A stretch of DNA of 38,417 nt from Chitinophagaceae bacterium. GTDB lineage: Bacteria; Bacteroidota; Bacteroidia; Chitinophagales; Chitinophagaceae. Where the stretch lies: the NCBI GenBank assembly GCA_025449645.1, contig JANWIY010000029.1:1-38417 (forward strand). Direction: 5' to 3'. Numbering within the stretch: the first letter of the stretch is position 1; the number at the start of each line of letters is the position of its first letter. The translations under genes and the position numbers were made by a program. The notes beneath the pieces are model-generated. The model saw nothing but the letters and a program-made list of their open reading frames with translations. It did no database searches and had not been told where the DNA came from. Shown here in pieces: positions 18,125 to 28,270 of this stretch.

Positions 18125-19699
18125 ATGCCCAACAGGTCCTCCGATACGCTGTTCCAACTTGTTAAATCTCTGAAAAAGTCCGAGAAAAGGAATTTTAAGC
18201 TCTATGTCAAGCGAAACTCCTCTTCAGAAAACCTGAAAATCATTCAATTGTTCGATGCACTGGACAAGATGGATGCCTATGATGAGATCCATTTACTGAA
18301 GAAAAACAAAGGCCTCAGCAAGCAGCAGCTTTCCAATAGCAAGGCCCATTTGTACAGGCAGATTCTCTCAAGCCTGAGACTGATCCGGCATGAACAAAAT
18401 ATTGTGATCCAGCTGCACGAACAACTTGATCATGCCGAGATCCTGTATAACCAGGGTCTTTATCTCCAAAGCCTGAAGCTGCTCGACCGGATCAAGGAAT
18501 ATGCCCGGGATCTGCACCAGATCAGCTATGTACTCCAGATCCTGTTTTTCGAACAAAAAATCGAAGCCCTGCATATTACGCGAAGCATGCAGGACCGGGC
18601 CAGCCGCCTGGCCATGGAGATGGAAACGGCCAGTGAGCAACTGATGCTTACCGGAAGGCTGTCCAGCCTATCTCTCCAGTTGTATGGCTGGTACATTCAG
18701 CATGGAGTTGCAAGGAACGAAAAGGATGAAATAGCGGTAAAAGAGTTTTTTGATTCGAGGCTTCCTGTTCAGCCGCAGGCTTACCAGACATTTTATTCCT
18801 ACTTATACCTCTACCAAAGCTTTACCTGGTATGCATTTATTACACAGGATTTTCTTTCGTATTACCGGTATACCCGGCGATGGGTGGATCTTTTTGAAAA
18901 AGAACCGCGGATGACCGGTATAGAAACCGCTCATTTTATCAAGGGCATGCACAATCTGCTCGGCGCCCATTTTAATTTACTCAACTATCCCAAATTTGTA
19001 GAAACCCTGGAAAGGTTTGAAGAATTTTTTCAATCTGATCAGGTTCAGGAAAACGACAACAACCGTATTCAGACTTTCGTGTACCTGCATATTGCTAAGA
19101 TCAATAAGCATTTTATTGATGGTACGTTTACAGAGGGGCTGCCCCTTGTTCCCTACATAGAAAAAAAGTTGAAGGAATATGAAATTTATCTCGATGGCCA
19201 CCGCATACTCATATTCTATTACAAATTTGCCTCTCTTTATTTCGGCAGCGGAGATTATGAAAATGCGATCAAATATCTGAATAAGATCATCAACTGGAAA
19301 GTGGGCCTTCGAACGGATTTGCAATGCTATTCCCGTTTGCTGCACCTGATTGCCCACTATGAACTGGGTAACTATGATCTCCTGGAATACCTGATCAAAA
19401 CGGTTTACCGTTTTATGGCCAAGATGGAAAATCTGAGCCTGGTTGAAGAAGAAATCTTCAGGTTTCTTCGGAAGTCTTTTAAACTTTCTCCCAAAGAACT
19501 AAAACCTGAATTCGGTCTTTTATTGGAGAAGCTGAAAACTTATGAGAAAAGCAGGTTTGAAACCAGGGCATTTCTGTATCTCGATGTTATTTCCTGGCTC
19601 GAAAGCAAGATCCGGGAAGTACCCGTTCAAAAAATCATCCGGGAAAAATTTCTGGAAAGGAATGGGATGATGCTGAAGCATGAATCAGGAGTTCGGTAG
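18125..19699 (+). CDS. Conserved helical (TPR-like) protein of unknown function
   Basis: I do not recognise a named family. The 524-residue product has no signal peptide, membrane span or cysteine-rich motif and looks cytosolic. Its N-terminus (LFQLVKSLKKSEKRNFKLYV at 10-29) is basic and helical. The rest is built of amphipathic helix pairs rich in Tyr, Leu and Phe; segments such as ASLYFGSGDYENAIKYLNKI (about 368-387) are typical of a tetratricopeptide repeat, so a protein-protein scaffold is plausible. It is transcribed away from leuA and ends about 230 bases before rpoC, in the position where rpoB would be expected. The first ATG gives a sensible start. Confidence 0.75.
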   Translation: MPNRSSDTLFQLVKSLKKSEKRNFKLYVKRNSSSENLKIIQLFDALDKMDAYDEIHLLKKNKGLSKQQLSNSKAHLYRQILSSLRLIRHEQNIVIQLHEQLDHAEILYNQGLYLQSLKLLDRIKEYARDLHQISYVLQILFFEQKIEALHITRSMQDRASRLAMEMETASEQLMLTGRLSSLSLQLYGWYIQHGVARNEKDEIAVKEFFDSRLPVQPQAYQTFYSYLYLYQSFTWYAFITQDFLSYYRYTRRWVDLFEKEPRMTGIETAHFIKGMHNLLGAHFNLLNYPKFVETLERFEEFFQSDQVQENDNNRIQTFVYLHIAKINKHFIDGTFTEGLPLVPYIEKKLKEYEIYLDGHRILIFYYKFASLYFGSGDYENAIKYLNKIINWKVGLRTDLQCYSRLLHLIAHYELGNYDLLEYLIKTVYRFMAKMENLSLVEEEIFRFLRKSFKLSPKELKPEFGLLLEKLKTYEKSRFETRAFLYLDVISWLESKIREVPVQKIIREKFLERNGMMLKHESGVR

Positions 19700-19747
19700 A
19701 CCTCATAAGTTTTCTGAACACTATAGGATCTTCATAACTGGCCAATC

Positions 19748-19778
19748 TTGGTAAATTAATTCAAACCTCGTACCTTTG
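19748..19778 (+). promoter_or_regulatory. rpoC promoter
   Basis: TTG (19748-19750) is followed after 20 bases by TACCTTTG (19771-19778), a full match to the Bacteroidota consensus. Transcription should start near 19785, leaving about 145 untranslated bases before the rpoC ATG. This indicates that rpoC is transcribed independently here. Confidence 0.65.
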
Positions 19779-19830
19779 CCCTCCTTATGCTGGCATTTTC
19801 ACCTTCGTTCTAATTATAAAGTATTGGCTA

Positions 19831-19901
19831 TCAACACCATAGCAAATTTTTGCTGATGTTGACCACTTCATTATTGCGCATTGCTCATGCATGGGTGTTG
19901 A
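19831..19901 (+). promoter_or_regulatory. Alternative stems in the rpoC 5' leader
   Basis: TCAACACC (19831-19838) can pair with GGTGTTGA (19894-19901) over eight bases. Alternatively its first six bases pair with TGTTGA (19857-19862), in a hairpin reinforced by AGCAA/TTGCT (19841-19845 and 19850-19854). The two folds exclude each other and lie within the predicted rpoC untranslated leader. A regulatory role is inference only. Confidence 0.35.
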
Positions 19902-19929
19902 GTTATTTCTAAAAACCTGACATTTAAAT

Positions 19930-22900
19930 ATGGCTATCAAAAAAGAAAATCGTCCCAAAGCCACTTTCTCAAAAATTACTATCGGTCTTGCTTCTCCTGA
20001 TTCCATCCTGGAAAGATCCTACGGAGAGGTTTTAAAGCCTGAAACCATCAACTACCGCACTTACAAACCGGAAAGAGACGGTCTGTTCTGCGAACGCATT
20101 TTCGGCCCTGTAAAGGACTATGAGTGCGCTTGTGGTAAATATAAAAGAATCCGCTACAAGGGAATCGTGTGCGACAGGTGTGGTGTGGAGGTAACCGAAA
20201 AGAAGGTACGCCGCGAACGCATGGGCCACATCAAGCTGGTCGTTCCGGTTGTGCATATCTGGTATTTCAAAAGTCTTCCTAATAAAACAGGATACCTGCT
20301 GGGCATGAGCTCCAAGAAACTGGAGAGCATTGTGTATTATGAAAGATATGTGGTTATTCAGCCAGGCATACGCGCGGATAAAAATCAGAATCTGGGAGAC
20401 CTCTTAACAGAAGAGGAATATCTCGAAATTCTCGATACCCTTCCGAAAGACAATCAGTTTCTGCCTGATGATGATCCTTCCAAGTTCATCGCGAAAATGG
20501 GAGCAGAAGCGGTTCATGACCTGCTGCAGCGGATCGATCTGGATCAGCTTTCATTTGATCTGCGCAATGCTGCAGCCAATGAAACTTCCCAGCAACGTAA
20601 GGCCGATGCATTAAAGCGCCTGAGCGTTGTTGAAGCTTTCCGCGATGCCAACAGTCGAATTACAAACCGTCCGGAATGGATGGTCATGCAATATATTCCG
20701 GTTATTCCACCGGAGCTTCGTCCGCTCGTTCCTCTGGACGGCGGTCGTTTTGCATCATCAGATCTCAACGATCTTTATCGCCGGGTGATCATCCGCAACA
20801 ATCGTCTGAAGCGATTGCTGGAAATCAAAGCACCGGAAGTGATCCTGAGGAATGAAAAGAGAATGCTTCAGGAAGCTATCGATTCCCTGTTCGACAACAG
20901 CCGGAAATCAAATGCTGTCAAGGCTGAAGGTGGTCGCGCATTGAAATCCCTGAGCGATGTGCTCAAAGGAAAACAGGTCCGGTTCCGTCAGAACCTGCTC
21001 GGGAAACGGGTTGATTACTCAGGTCGTTCAGTGATCGTTGTAGGGCCTGAACTAAATCTTCATGAATTCGGATTACCGAAAGACATGGCCGCAGAACTTT
21101 TCAAACCGATTATTATCCGTAAACTGATTGAAAGGGGTATTGTGAAAACGGTGAAATCAGCGCGCAAGCTGGTTGACCGGAAAGAAGCTATCGTCTGGGA
21201 CATCCTGGAAAATATTTTGAAAGGCCACCCCGTGATGTTGAACCGGGCCCCGACACTTCACCGCTTATCTATTCAGGCATTTCAACCCAAGCTCATTGAA
21301 GGAAAGGCCATTCAACTGCATCCCCTCGTTTGTACGGCGTTCAATGCGGATTTTGATGGAGACCAGATGGCAGTACATGTTCCGCTGAGCAGCGCAGCTG
21401 TGTTGGAAGCCCAACTGCTGATGCTGTCCAGTCATAATATCCTCAACCCACAGAATGGTACACCGATTACCCTGCCTTCTCAGGACATGGTACTGGGTCT
21501 GTATTATATCACCAAGGGCAAAAGGTCAACTGCCAAGGAAAAAGTAAAAGGGGAAGGGAAGGCGTTTTACAGTCCCGAAGAAGTGATCATTGCTTACAAT
21601 GAAGGCCAGGTTGATCTGCATGCTTTCATCAAGGTGAAAGTGAATGTTCGCAGTGAAGCTGACCACCTGGAAAAGAAATTGCTGGAGACAACTGTTGGCC
21701 GCGTGCTGTTTAATCAGTTCACGCCTGCAGAAGTCGGATTCGTGAATCAGTTGCTGACAAAAAAATCCCTTCGGGAGATCATCGGTAATATCATAAAATG
21801 GACAAACGTGCCGAAAACAGCAAGGTTCCTGGATGATATCAAGACGCTCGGATTCAGAATGGCCTTCCGAGGAGGATTATCATTCAGCATCAACGACCTG
21901 ATCATCCCGGACAGCAAGGAAGAATTGCTGGTCAATGCCAAGGGTGAGGTAGACGAGGTCTGGGATAATTACAATACCGGATTAATTACCAATAACGAAC
22001 GATATAACCAGATCGTGGATATCTGGTCGAGAGTGGATACACGTATAACGGAGACCCTTATACGCGAATTAAGCAGTGACAAACAGGGATTCAATTCTGT
22101 GTACATGATGCTGGATTCCGGAGCGCGTGGTTCCAAACAACAGATCAAGCAATTGGCGGGCATCCGTGGATTGATGGCCAAGCCCAGAAAATCCGGATCC
22201 ACCGGAAGCGAGATCATTGAAAACCCAATCCTTTCCAATTTTAAAGGCGGATTGAACGTACTGGATTATTTTATCTCTACGCATGGCGCAAGAAAGGGAC
22301 TTGCAGATACGGCACTGAAAACGGCCGACGCGGGGTACCTGACCCGCCGCCTCGTGGACGTTGCACAGGACGTGGTGATCAAGGATGAAGATTGTGGAAC
22401 CCTGCGCGGCATTGCAACCACGGCATTGAAAGATAACGAAGACATTGTTGAGCCTTTATACGACCGGATACTCGGGCGAGTTTCCCTGCATGACGTTTAT
22501 GATCCGGGATCTGACCAGATCATTGCCAAAGGAGGTGTTGAAATTACAGAAGAAGTGGCCAAGAAGATTGAAGAGGCGGGAATTGAAACCATTGAGATCC
22601 GTTCCGTGCTCACCTGCGAAAGCAAGAGAGGTGTTTGCGTAAAATGCTATGGCAAAAACCTGGCTACCGGATACACAGCCCAAAAGGGAGATGCCGTGGG
22701 TATTATTGCGGCCCAGTCCATCGGCGAACCAGGCACCCAGCTTACCCTGCGTACCTTCCATGTGGGTGGTGTTGCAGGTTCAGCGTCTGTTGAATCATCC
22801 CTCATGGCGAAATTTGACGGCACTATCCAGTTCGACGGATTAAGAACGGTAATGGCTGAAAATAATGACGGTACGAAAGTGCCGGTGGTTATCGGCCGTA

Positions 22901-24225
22901 CCGGTGAAGTGAGGATTATGGATGTAAAGAATGACCGGCTGTTGATCACCAACAATGTCCCTTATGGTGCAACACTCACCGTTAAGGACGGCCAGAAAGT
23001 AACGAAAGGAGAAGTGATCTGCACCTGGGATCCATTTAATAACGTAGTGATTACAGAAATCGCCGGCAGGCTGAAGTTTGAAAATGTGCTGGAAGGCATC
23101 ACCTATCGCGAAGAGGCTGACGAACAGACTGGTCACAGGGAAAAAGTGGTTATTGAAACCAAAGACAAAACCAAGATCCCTTCCATCATTGTGGAGGGAG
23201 GCAAGGAAACGAAATCATACAATCTACCGGTTGGAAGTCACATCATCATGGATGAGGCAGAAGAAGTGCGTGGCGGTCAGGTTATAGTAAAGATTCCGCG
23301 TGTTCTGGGGAAACTGAGAGATATTACCGGTGGTCTGCCCAGGGTTACCGAATTGTTTGAAGCCCGTAATCCCGGTAATCCCGCCGTTGTTTCAGAAATT
23401 GATGGTGTGGTCACTTTTGGAAATATCAAACGCGGTAACCGCGAAATCATCGTAGAGGCCAAAGATGGTATCGTAAAGAAATACCTTGTACCGCTTACCC
23501 GACAGATTTTGGCGCAGGATGGCGACTTCATCAAGGCGGGCGCTCAGTTATCGGATGGCCAGGTAGCACCGGCAGATATTCTTTCAATAAAAGGCCCTTT
23601 TGCAGTTCAGGAATATGTGGTGAATGAGATCCAGGAAGTTTACCGCCTGCAGGGTGTAAAGATCAATGATAAACACATTGAAGTGATTGTTCGGCAGATG
23701 ATGCGTAAGCTTAATATCGTGGATCCGGGAGATACCCGTTTCCTGGAAGATGAAACAGTAGATAAAATTGAGTTCCTTGACGAGAACGATTGGATATTTG
23801 ATAAAAAAGTTGTTACAGAAGCAGGAGAATCAACCAAGCTGAAACCCGGTCAAATTGTTAGCCTCCGGGAAGTGAGGGAAGAGAACTCCATTCTGCGCAG
23901 GAATGATAAAAAACTCGCCGAATTCCGGGACGCTCATTCAGCTACTTCAGCCCCCATGCTACTCGGAATTACCAAAGCATCCCTGGGAACGCAGAGCTGG
24001 ATTTCAGCCGCATCCTTCCAGGAAACTACGAAAGTGCTTTCATCCGCAGCCATCCAGGGTAAAACTGATGACATGATGGGCCTGAAGGAAAATGTGATCA
24101 CGGGTCATCCCATTCCTGCCGGTACCGGTCTGCGTGAGTTTGAAAACATGATCGTAGGGAGCAAAGAAGAATATGAACTGCTGCAAAATTCCCGGGAAGC
24201 CATGCAGTTTGATGAGGAAGAGTAA
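19930..24225 (+). CDS. rpoC: DNA-directed RNA polymerase subunit beta'
   Basis: The 1431-residue beta' subunit is complete. The N-terminal zinc ribbon has C66, C68, C81 and C84; the catalytic Mg2+ triad NADFDGD gives D474, D476 and D478; the second zinc site is C822, C896, C903 and C906. The trigger-loop/bridge-helix region follows ([20 protein letters not shown] just after residue 906). In most bacteria, including the Bacteroidota I know of, rpoC directly follows rpoB. Here the upstream neighbour is an unrelated helical protein, and rpoC has its own promoter and a strong terminator, so it appears monocistronic. Confidence 0.97.
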   Translation: MAIKKENRPKATFSKITIGLASPDSILERSYGEVLKPETINYRTYKPERDGLFCERIFGPVKDYECACGKYKRIRYKGIVCDRCGVEVTEKKVRRERMGHIKLVVPVVHIWYFKSLPNKTGYLLGMSSKKLESIVYYERYVVIQPGIRADKNQNLGDLLTEEEYLEILDTLPKDNQFLPDDDPSKFIAKMGAEAVHDLLQRIDLDQLSFDLRNAAANETSQQRKADALKRLSVVEAFRDANSRITNRPEWMVMQYIPVIPPELRPLVPLDGGRFASSDLNDLYRRVIIRNNRLKRLLEIKAPEVILRNEKRMLQEAIDSLFDNSRKSNAVKAEGGRALKSLSDVLKGKQVRFRQNLLGKRVDYSGRSVIVVGPELNLHEFGLPKDMAAELFKPIIIRKLIERGIVKTVKSARKLVDRKEAIVWDILENILKGHPVMLNRAPTLHRLSIQAFQPKLIEGKAIQLHPLVCTAFNADFDGDQMAVHVPLSSAAVLEAQLLMLSSHNILNPQNGTPITLPSQDMVLGLYYITKGKRSTAKEKVKGEGKAFYSPEEVIIAYNEGQVDLHAFIKVKVNVRSEADHLEKKLLETTVGRVLFNQFTPAEVGFVNQLLTKKSLREIIGNIIKWTNVPKTARFLDDIKTLGFRMAFRGGLSFSINDLIIPDSKEELLVNAKGEVDEVWDNYNTGLITNNERYNQIVDIWSRVDTRITETLIRELSSDKQGFNSVYMMLDSGARGSKQQIKQLAGIRGLMAKPRKSGSTGSEIIENPILSNFKGGLNVLDYFISTHGARKGLADTALKTADAGYLTRRLVDVAQDVVIKDEDCGTLRGIATTALKDNEDIVEPLYDRILGRVSLHDVYDPGSDQIIAKGGVEITEEVAKKIEEAGIETIEIRSVLTCESKRGVCVKCYGKNLATGYTAQKGDAVGIIAAQSIGEPGTQLTLRTFHVGGVAGSASVESSLMAKFDGTIQFDGLRTVMAENNDGTKVPVVIGRTGEVRIMDVKNDRLLITNNVPYGATLTVKDGQKVTKGEVICTWDPFNNVVITEIAGRLKFENVLEGITYREEADEQTGHREKVVIETKDKTKIPSIIVEGGKETKSYNLPVGSHIIMDEAEEVRGGQVIVKIPRVLGKLRDITGGLPRVTELFEARNPGNPAVVSEIDGVVTFGNIKRGNREIIVEAKDGIVKKYLVPLTRQILAQDGDFIKAGAQLSDGQVAPADILSIKGPFAVQEYVVNEIQEVYRLQGVKINDKHIEVIVRQMMRKLNIVDPGDTRFLEDETVDKIEFLDENDWIFDKKVVTEAGESTKLKPGQIVSLREVREENSILRRNDKKLAEFRDAHSATSAPMLLGITKASLGTQSWISAASFQETTKVLSSAAIQGKTDDMMGLKENVITGHPIPAGTGLREFENMIVGSKEEYELLQNSREAMQFDEEE

Positions 24226-24249
24226 GTAAAAATTTAAGAATTAATAAGC

Positions 24250-24280
24250 AGTAGGAAGCAGAAATGCTTCCTACTTTTAT
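24250..24280 (+). terminator. rpoC terminator
   Basis: An 11-bp perfect stem (AGTAGGAAGCA with TGCTTCCTACT, 24250-24260 and 24265-24275) closes a GAAA tetraloop and runs into TTTTAT. It lies 25 bases past the rpoC stop codon. Confidence 0.85.
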
Positions 24281-24295
24281 GTCGGGTATATTGAT

Positions 24296-24309
24296 ACGTT
24301 CCGGAACGT
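24296..24309. promoter_or_regulatory. 14-bp perfect palindrome, possible operator
   Basis: ACGTTCCGGAACGT is a perfect 14-bp inverted repeat without spacer, 21 bases before the likely start of the OmpH-like gene and just after the rpoC terminator. A protein-binding site for the downstream gene is possible; no matching regulator is in the window. Confidence 0.3.
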
Positions 24310-24330
24310 TCATTTAAATGATTGGCATCA

Positions 24331-24921
24331 ATGAGAAACATAGCGATGGTTCCTGGTATCCTCGCCTTAATCCTTACGGGCGTTCTGTTTTATACGATTC
24401 ACAACCAGCATACGGATGCGAGGGCTGCCGTTTCCTTTCCATCCGCAAAGACCACGGCTGCGCCATTCAGGATCGCTTATTTCAACCTGGATTCCCTGGA
24501 AGCCCACTATAATTATTTCAAGGATGTTCTTCAGCAGGTGAAAGGAAAAGAAAATGAGATGAATGAAGAGTTGAGCGGAATGGAAAAAGGGTATCAGAAA
24601 AAAATTGCTGAATGGCAGAAAAAAGGAAATACCATGTCACAGGCCGAGAGTGAACAGGCCCAGCAGGAATACGCTCAGATGCAACAGACCTATCAGGCAA
24701 AAAAACAGACCCTTCAGGAATCCCTGCTTAAGCATAATGAAGATCTCAAGGCAGATATCCGTAAAAAAATTGAAGAGTATTTAAAAGAATATAACAAGGG
24801 AAATCAGTTTTCATATATCATTTCATATGAATCAAATTCCTTTATTTATGTCAGGGACACCTCTTACAATATTACCTCGGACCTCATTAAAGGGTTGAAC
24901 GACGCGTACAAGAATAAGTAG
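24331..24921 (+). CDS. OmpH/Skp-like periplasmic protein
   Basis: I place the start at ATG 24331 (196 residues); an in-frame TTG at 24322 would add three residues with no benefit. A hydrophobic segment at about residues 7-22 is a signal peptide or anchor. Residues about 45-160 start with the IAYFNLDSLEAHYNYFKD segment typical of OmpH and continue as a long charged helix rich in Gln, Glu and Lys, the coiled-coil arms of Skp-type chaperones. The C-terminal SFIYVRDTSYNITSDLIKGLN is the usual ending in Bacteroidota. By family it would escort outer-membrane proteins through the periplasm. It is flanked by terminators on both sides. Confidence 0.82.
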   Translation: MRNIAMVPGILALILTGVLFYTIHNQHTDARAAVSFPSAKTTAAPFRIAYFNLDSLEAHYNYFKDVLQQVKGKENEMNEELSGMEKGYQKKIAEWQKKGNTMSQAESEQAQQEYAQMQQTYQAKKQTLQESLLKHNEDLKADIRKKIEEYLKEYNKGNQFSYIISYESNSFIYVRDTSYNITSDLIKGLNDAYKNK

Positions 24922-24942
24922 CAGGGCCTCTTCCCTGCTTTG
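24920..24942 (+). terminator. Possible terminator after the OmpH-like gene
   Basis: AGCAGGG and CCCTGCT form a 7-bp stem around CCTCTT, overlapping the stop codon of the OmpH-like gene. The T-tract is only three bases, so termination may be weak or rely on another factor. Confidence 0.4.
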
Positions 24943-24977
24943 CGTCTGATTTACTATCTTCCGGTTTAAATTCGATT

Positions 24978-26450
24978 ATGTCCGGAGAAAACCCTTCTTT
25001 TATTCCTTCCCTGGGATTAATGGACGCAACCATGATTGTTGCAGGCTCCATGATCGGATCCGGCATATTTATCGTCAGTGCAGATATTGTCCGCAATGTG
25101 GGAGGCTCCGGTTGGCTTATCCTGGTATGGCTGATTACCGGATTCATGACCATTGCAGCCGCGGTGAGTTACGGAGAATTAAGCGGCATGTTCCCGAAGG
25201 CGGGTGGTCAGTACATTTATCTCAAAGAAGCGTATAATCCTCTGACCGGATTCCTTTACGGCTGGAGTTTTTTTGCCGTCATACAAACAGGCACGATTGC
25301 GGCTGTTGGAGTTGCCTTTTCAAAATATGCCGCCTACCTGATCCCGGCTTTGAGTGAGGATAATAAACTGATCAGTTTGCACACAGGGATCAATGCCTGC
25401 GGTAATCCTTCTTATTTCAGCATCAGTGCAGCACAGCTTGCATCCATCGGCATCATCGGTCTACTAACGTATACCAACACACGTGGAATCCAGGGCGGAA
25501 AACGCATCCAGAATATTTTTACTTCCACAAAGCTGATCGCATTATTCGGGCTGATCCTCGCAGGATTTGTGGCTTTTCGCCCGGAAGTATGGCATGCCAA
25601 TTGGGCTGCTGCCTGGACTGCCACCAAGACTTCGCTTAAGGATGCCTGTAATCCTGCGCTGGGATTTAATATCAGGCCGATCAGTGGTGCTGCTTTATTC
25701 GGGGGTATCGCTGCTGCGATGGTTGGCTCTGTATTCAGCAGCGATGCGTGGAATAATGTCACCTTTATTGCAGGAGAAATTAAGAATCCACAGAAAAATA
25801 TCGGCGCTTCACTTTTTTTTGGAACCCTGATTGTTACGATCATTTATATTGGCGCCAATCTCATGTATATTTCAGTACTTCCGCTGAATGAAATCGCACA
25901 TGCCGAGAAAGACCGGATTGCAGTGACTGCGGCGAATGTCATTTTTGGCAGAGGAGGAACGGTGATCATTGCCCTGCTCATTATGGTAGCTACTTTTGGT
26001 TGCAATAATGGTTTGATACTCTCGGGGGCGCGGGTATATTATACCATGGCAAAGGATAAATTATTTTTCAGCAAGGCCGGGACGCTAAATAAGAATGCCG
26101 TACCCCATTGGGCACTCTGGGCGCAGTTTGTAGTCGCTTCCATATTATGCCTCAGCGGAAAGTATGGGGACCTGTTGGATATGATTTCCTTTGTCGTCGT
26201 GATTTTTTATGTGCTCACCATTGCAGGGATATTTATTTTGAGAAAGAAAAGACCGGATCTGCCGAGACCTTATAAAGCCTTCGGATATCCGGTATTGCCG
26301 GTTCTCTATATCCTGATGGGAATTACTTTTTGTACCCTGCTGATTATTTATAAACCTGAATTTACCTGGCCCGGATTGATTATTGCCCTGTTCGGAATAC
26401 CGCTGTATTATATAGCCCAATCAGGTAATCGGAAAAAGCCCCGGAGTTAA
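24978..26450 (+). CDS. APC-superfamily amino acid permease
   Basis: The 490-residue integral membrane protein has about 12 hydrophobic segments. The first begins DATMIVAGSMIGSGIFIVSA (about 16-35), containing the GSGIF helix break that binds the substrate amino group in APC/LAT transporters. GGQYIYLKEAYNPLTGFLYGW (from about residue 76) is also typical. It probably carries a neutral or cationic amino acid across the inner membrane; the substrate cannot be read from sequence. The stop codon is one base before the rfaE1 start, so the two are probably co-transcribed although functionally unrelated. Confidence 0.85.
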   Translation: MSGENPSFIPSLGLMDATMIVAGSMIGSGIFIVSADIVRNVGGSGWLILVWLITGFMTIAAAVSYGELSGMFPKAGGQYIYLKEAYNPLTGFLYGWSFFAVIQTGTIAAVGVAFSKYAAYLIPALSEDNKLISLHTGINACGNPSYFSISAAQLASIGIIGLLTYTNTRGIQGGKRIQNIFTSTKLIALFGLILAGFVAFRPEVWHANWAAAWTATKTSLKDACNPALGFNIRPISGAALFGGIAAAMVGSVFSSDAWNNVTFIAGEIKNPQKNIGASLFFGTLIVTIIYIGANLMYISVLPLNEIAHAEKDRIAVTAANVIFGRGGTVIIALLIMVATFGCNNGLILSGARVYYTMAKDKLFFSKAGTLNKNAVPHWALWAQFVVASILCLSGKYGDLLDMISFVVVIFYVLTIAGIFILRKKRPDLPRPYKAFGYPVLPVLYILMGITFCTLLIIYKPEFTWPGLIIALFGIPLYYIAQSGNRKKPRS

Positions 26451-26451
26451 T

Positions 26452-27444
26452 ATGGAAATGGATTTTAAACAGCTATTTAAGGGTTTTTCCTCTGTGAAAA
26501 TCGGCGTGATCGGAGACGTTATGCTCGATACCTACTGGTGGGGACAGGTGGAGATAATTTCCCCTGAGGCGCCGGTGCCCGTGGTTAAAGTGGACCGCAG
26601 AGAACAGCGCATTGGCGGCGCCGCCAATGTTGCACTTAACCTGTGTTCCCTTGGAGCCCAGGTAAGCCTGTTTTCTGTGTTAGGCGGAGATGAAGACGGA
26701 ATGATTTTATCCGGATTGCTTCAGCATCAGGGGATCAACACGTCTTACATGATAAAGACGGACTCCAGGATTACGACAAATAAGGTGCGTGTAATCAGTA
26801 GGAACCAGCAAATGCTGCGACTCGACTGGGAAGCGGATCATCCGCTGCAGGAAAATGAGGAAGAGCAATTGGTGAGCCAGGTAGAAAAATTCATCCTGGA
26901 AGAATCACCCCAGGCCATGATATTTGAGGATTATAATAAAGGCGTTCTCACAGAAAAAGTGATTAGAGTCATCATCGGTCTTTGTAAAAGGCACGACGTG
27001 ATCACCGCCGTTGATCCCAAAAGAAAATATTTTTTTCAGTATAAGGATGTGGACATATTCAAACCAAATCTAAAAGAGGCCCGCGATGCATTGAATTTAT
27101 TACCGGAAGAGGTGAACGAAGAATTTCTCCGGGCCATCCATAGAAAACTAAAGGAGCACCTCGCACACCGGATCTCATTTATTACCTTGTCTGAAAAGGG
27201 GGTTTTTTATGAAGACGACCAGGCCTCGGATATTGTACCCTCTCATATCCGGAACATTGCCGATGTATCAGGCGCTGGTGATACGGTGATTGCTGTGGCG
27301 ACCCTGGTCTATGCAATGACCAGGGATGTTAAACTGATGGCTGAAGTGGCAAATCTTGCCGGCGGACTGGTTTGTGAAACCGTAGGCACAGTGGCTATCG
27401 ACAAACAAAGGCTCCTGAAAGCCTGTCAGCGCGTATTAATCTGA
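26452..27444 (+). CDS. rfaE1: D-glycero-beta-D-manno-heptose-7-phosphate kinase
   Basis: The 330-residue PfkB-family sugar kinase carries DVMLDTYWWGQVEIISPEAP (22-41) and GGAANVALNL (55-64), typical of RfaE/HldE kinase domains, and the catalytic DVSGAGDT (271-278, base D277). It phosphorylates heptose-7-phosphate to the 1,7-bisphosphate for ADP-heptose and LPS core synthesis. It has only the kinase half; the adenylyltransferase half of E. coli HldE is absent and must be encoded elsewhere. It starts one base after the permease stop, and ispD follows 39 bases later. Confidence 0.88.
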   Translation: MEMDFKQLFKGFSSVKIGVIGDVMLDTYWWGQVEIISPEAPVPVVKVDRREQRIGGAANVALNLCSLGAQVSLFSVLGGDEDGMILSGLLQHQGINTSYMIKTDSRITTNKVRVISRNQQMLRLDWEADHPLQENEEEQLVSQVEKFILEESPQAMIFEDYNKGVLTEKVIRVIIGLCKRHDVITAVDPKRKYFFQYKDVDIFKPNLKEARDALNLLPEEVNEEFLRAIHRKLKEHLAHRISFITLSEKGVFYEDDQASDIVPSHIRNIADVSGAGDTVIAVATLVYAMTRDVKLMAEVANLAGGLVCETVGTVAIDKQRLLKACQRVLI

Positions 27445-27483
27445 ACTGATCGCGCGATATCAATGAATCCTTAGCTTAGCGGA

Positions 27484-28161
27484 ATGATCAAAAAAATTGC
27501 AGTGATCGTGGCAGCTGGCAATGGCGCGCGTATGGGAACCGCTACGCCCAAGCAGTTTTTACTTCTGCAGCAGAAGCCCGTTCTATGGCACAGCATTGCT
27601 GCTTTCCAAAATGCGTTTGAAGACATAGAGATTTTCCTGGTCGTTTCTCAGGAACATTTTCCCGTCGCGGAAGAAATACGGATAAATTCGCTCCGTCCAT
27701 CTCAAATCAAAATTGTTCCCGGAGGTAAAACAAGGTTTGAGTCAGTCCGCAATGGCCTCGCCGGCATAAAAGAAAATGAGGCCATTGTTTTTGTTCACGA
27801 TGGAGTACGTTGCCTTGTGTCTGTTAATCTGATCAAAAACTGTTTTTCCGAAGCACAGAAAACAGGAAGCGCTGTTCCGGTTATCCCGGTGAGGGATAGC
27901 CTCCGGATGCATTCAGCCAAGGGATTTGAGCCCATTGACCGGGATAAAATCAATATGGTACAAACGCCCCAGACCTTCCTTGCTGATATCCTTCTGAAAG
28001 CATTCAAACAGGATCAGGACAAAAGTTTTACAGATGAAGCCACGGTGGTGGAGCGAACAGGTCAAACAGTTCATTTTGTGCCTGGTGAGGATTCCAATAT
28101 CAAGATTACGCGGCCAATAGATCTGCTGCTCGCAGAAGCCATTCTAGCAGGCAGGAAATGA
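27484..28161 (+). CDS. ispD: 2-C-methyl-D-erythritol 4-phosphate cytidylyltransferase
   Basis: The 225-residue enzyme transfers CMP from CTP to methylerythritol 4-phosphate in the MEP isoprenoid pathway. The CTP-binding loop AAGNGARMG is at 10-18 with K23 in PKQF. DGVR (106-109), QTPQTF, DEATVVE and the C-terminal GEDSNIKITRPIDL are all present, which separates IspD from other cytidylyltransferases. Length is normal. It is the last gene of the plus-strand run; 109 bases separate it from the convergent GNAT-like gene, and I see no clear terminator between them. Confidence 0.94.
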   Translation: MIKKIAVIVAAGNGARMGTATPKQFLLLQQKPVLWHSIAAFQNAFEDIEIFLVVSQEHFPVAEEIRINSLRPSQIKIVPGGKTRFESVRNGLAGIKENEAIVFVHDGVRCLVSVNLIKNCFSEAQKTGSAVPVIPVRDSLRMHSAKGFEPIDRDKINMVQTPQTFLADILLKAFKQDQDKSFTDEATVVERTGQTVHFVPGEDSNIKITRPIDLLLAEAILAGRK

Positions 28162-28270
28162 TGGGCTTACTTTTCAGGTACATGAAGGGGGGAATCGTCA
28201 CTTCTGCAACCCCTGTTGATTGCTTCAGCCTGTCCTCCATTTCACCGCTCTTTTTATCCTGCATTTCCGC

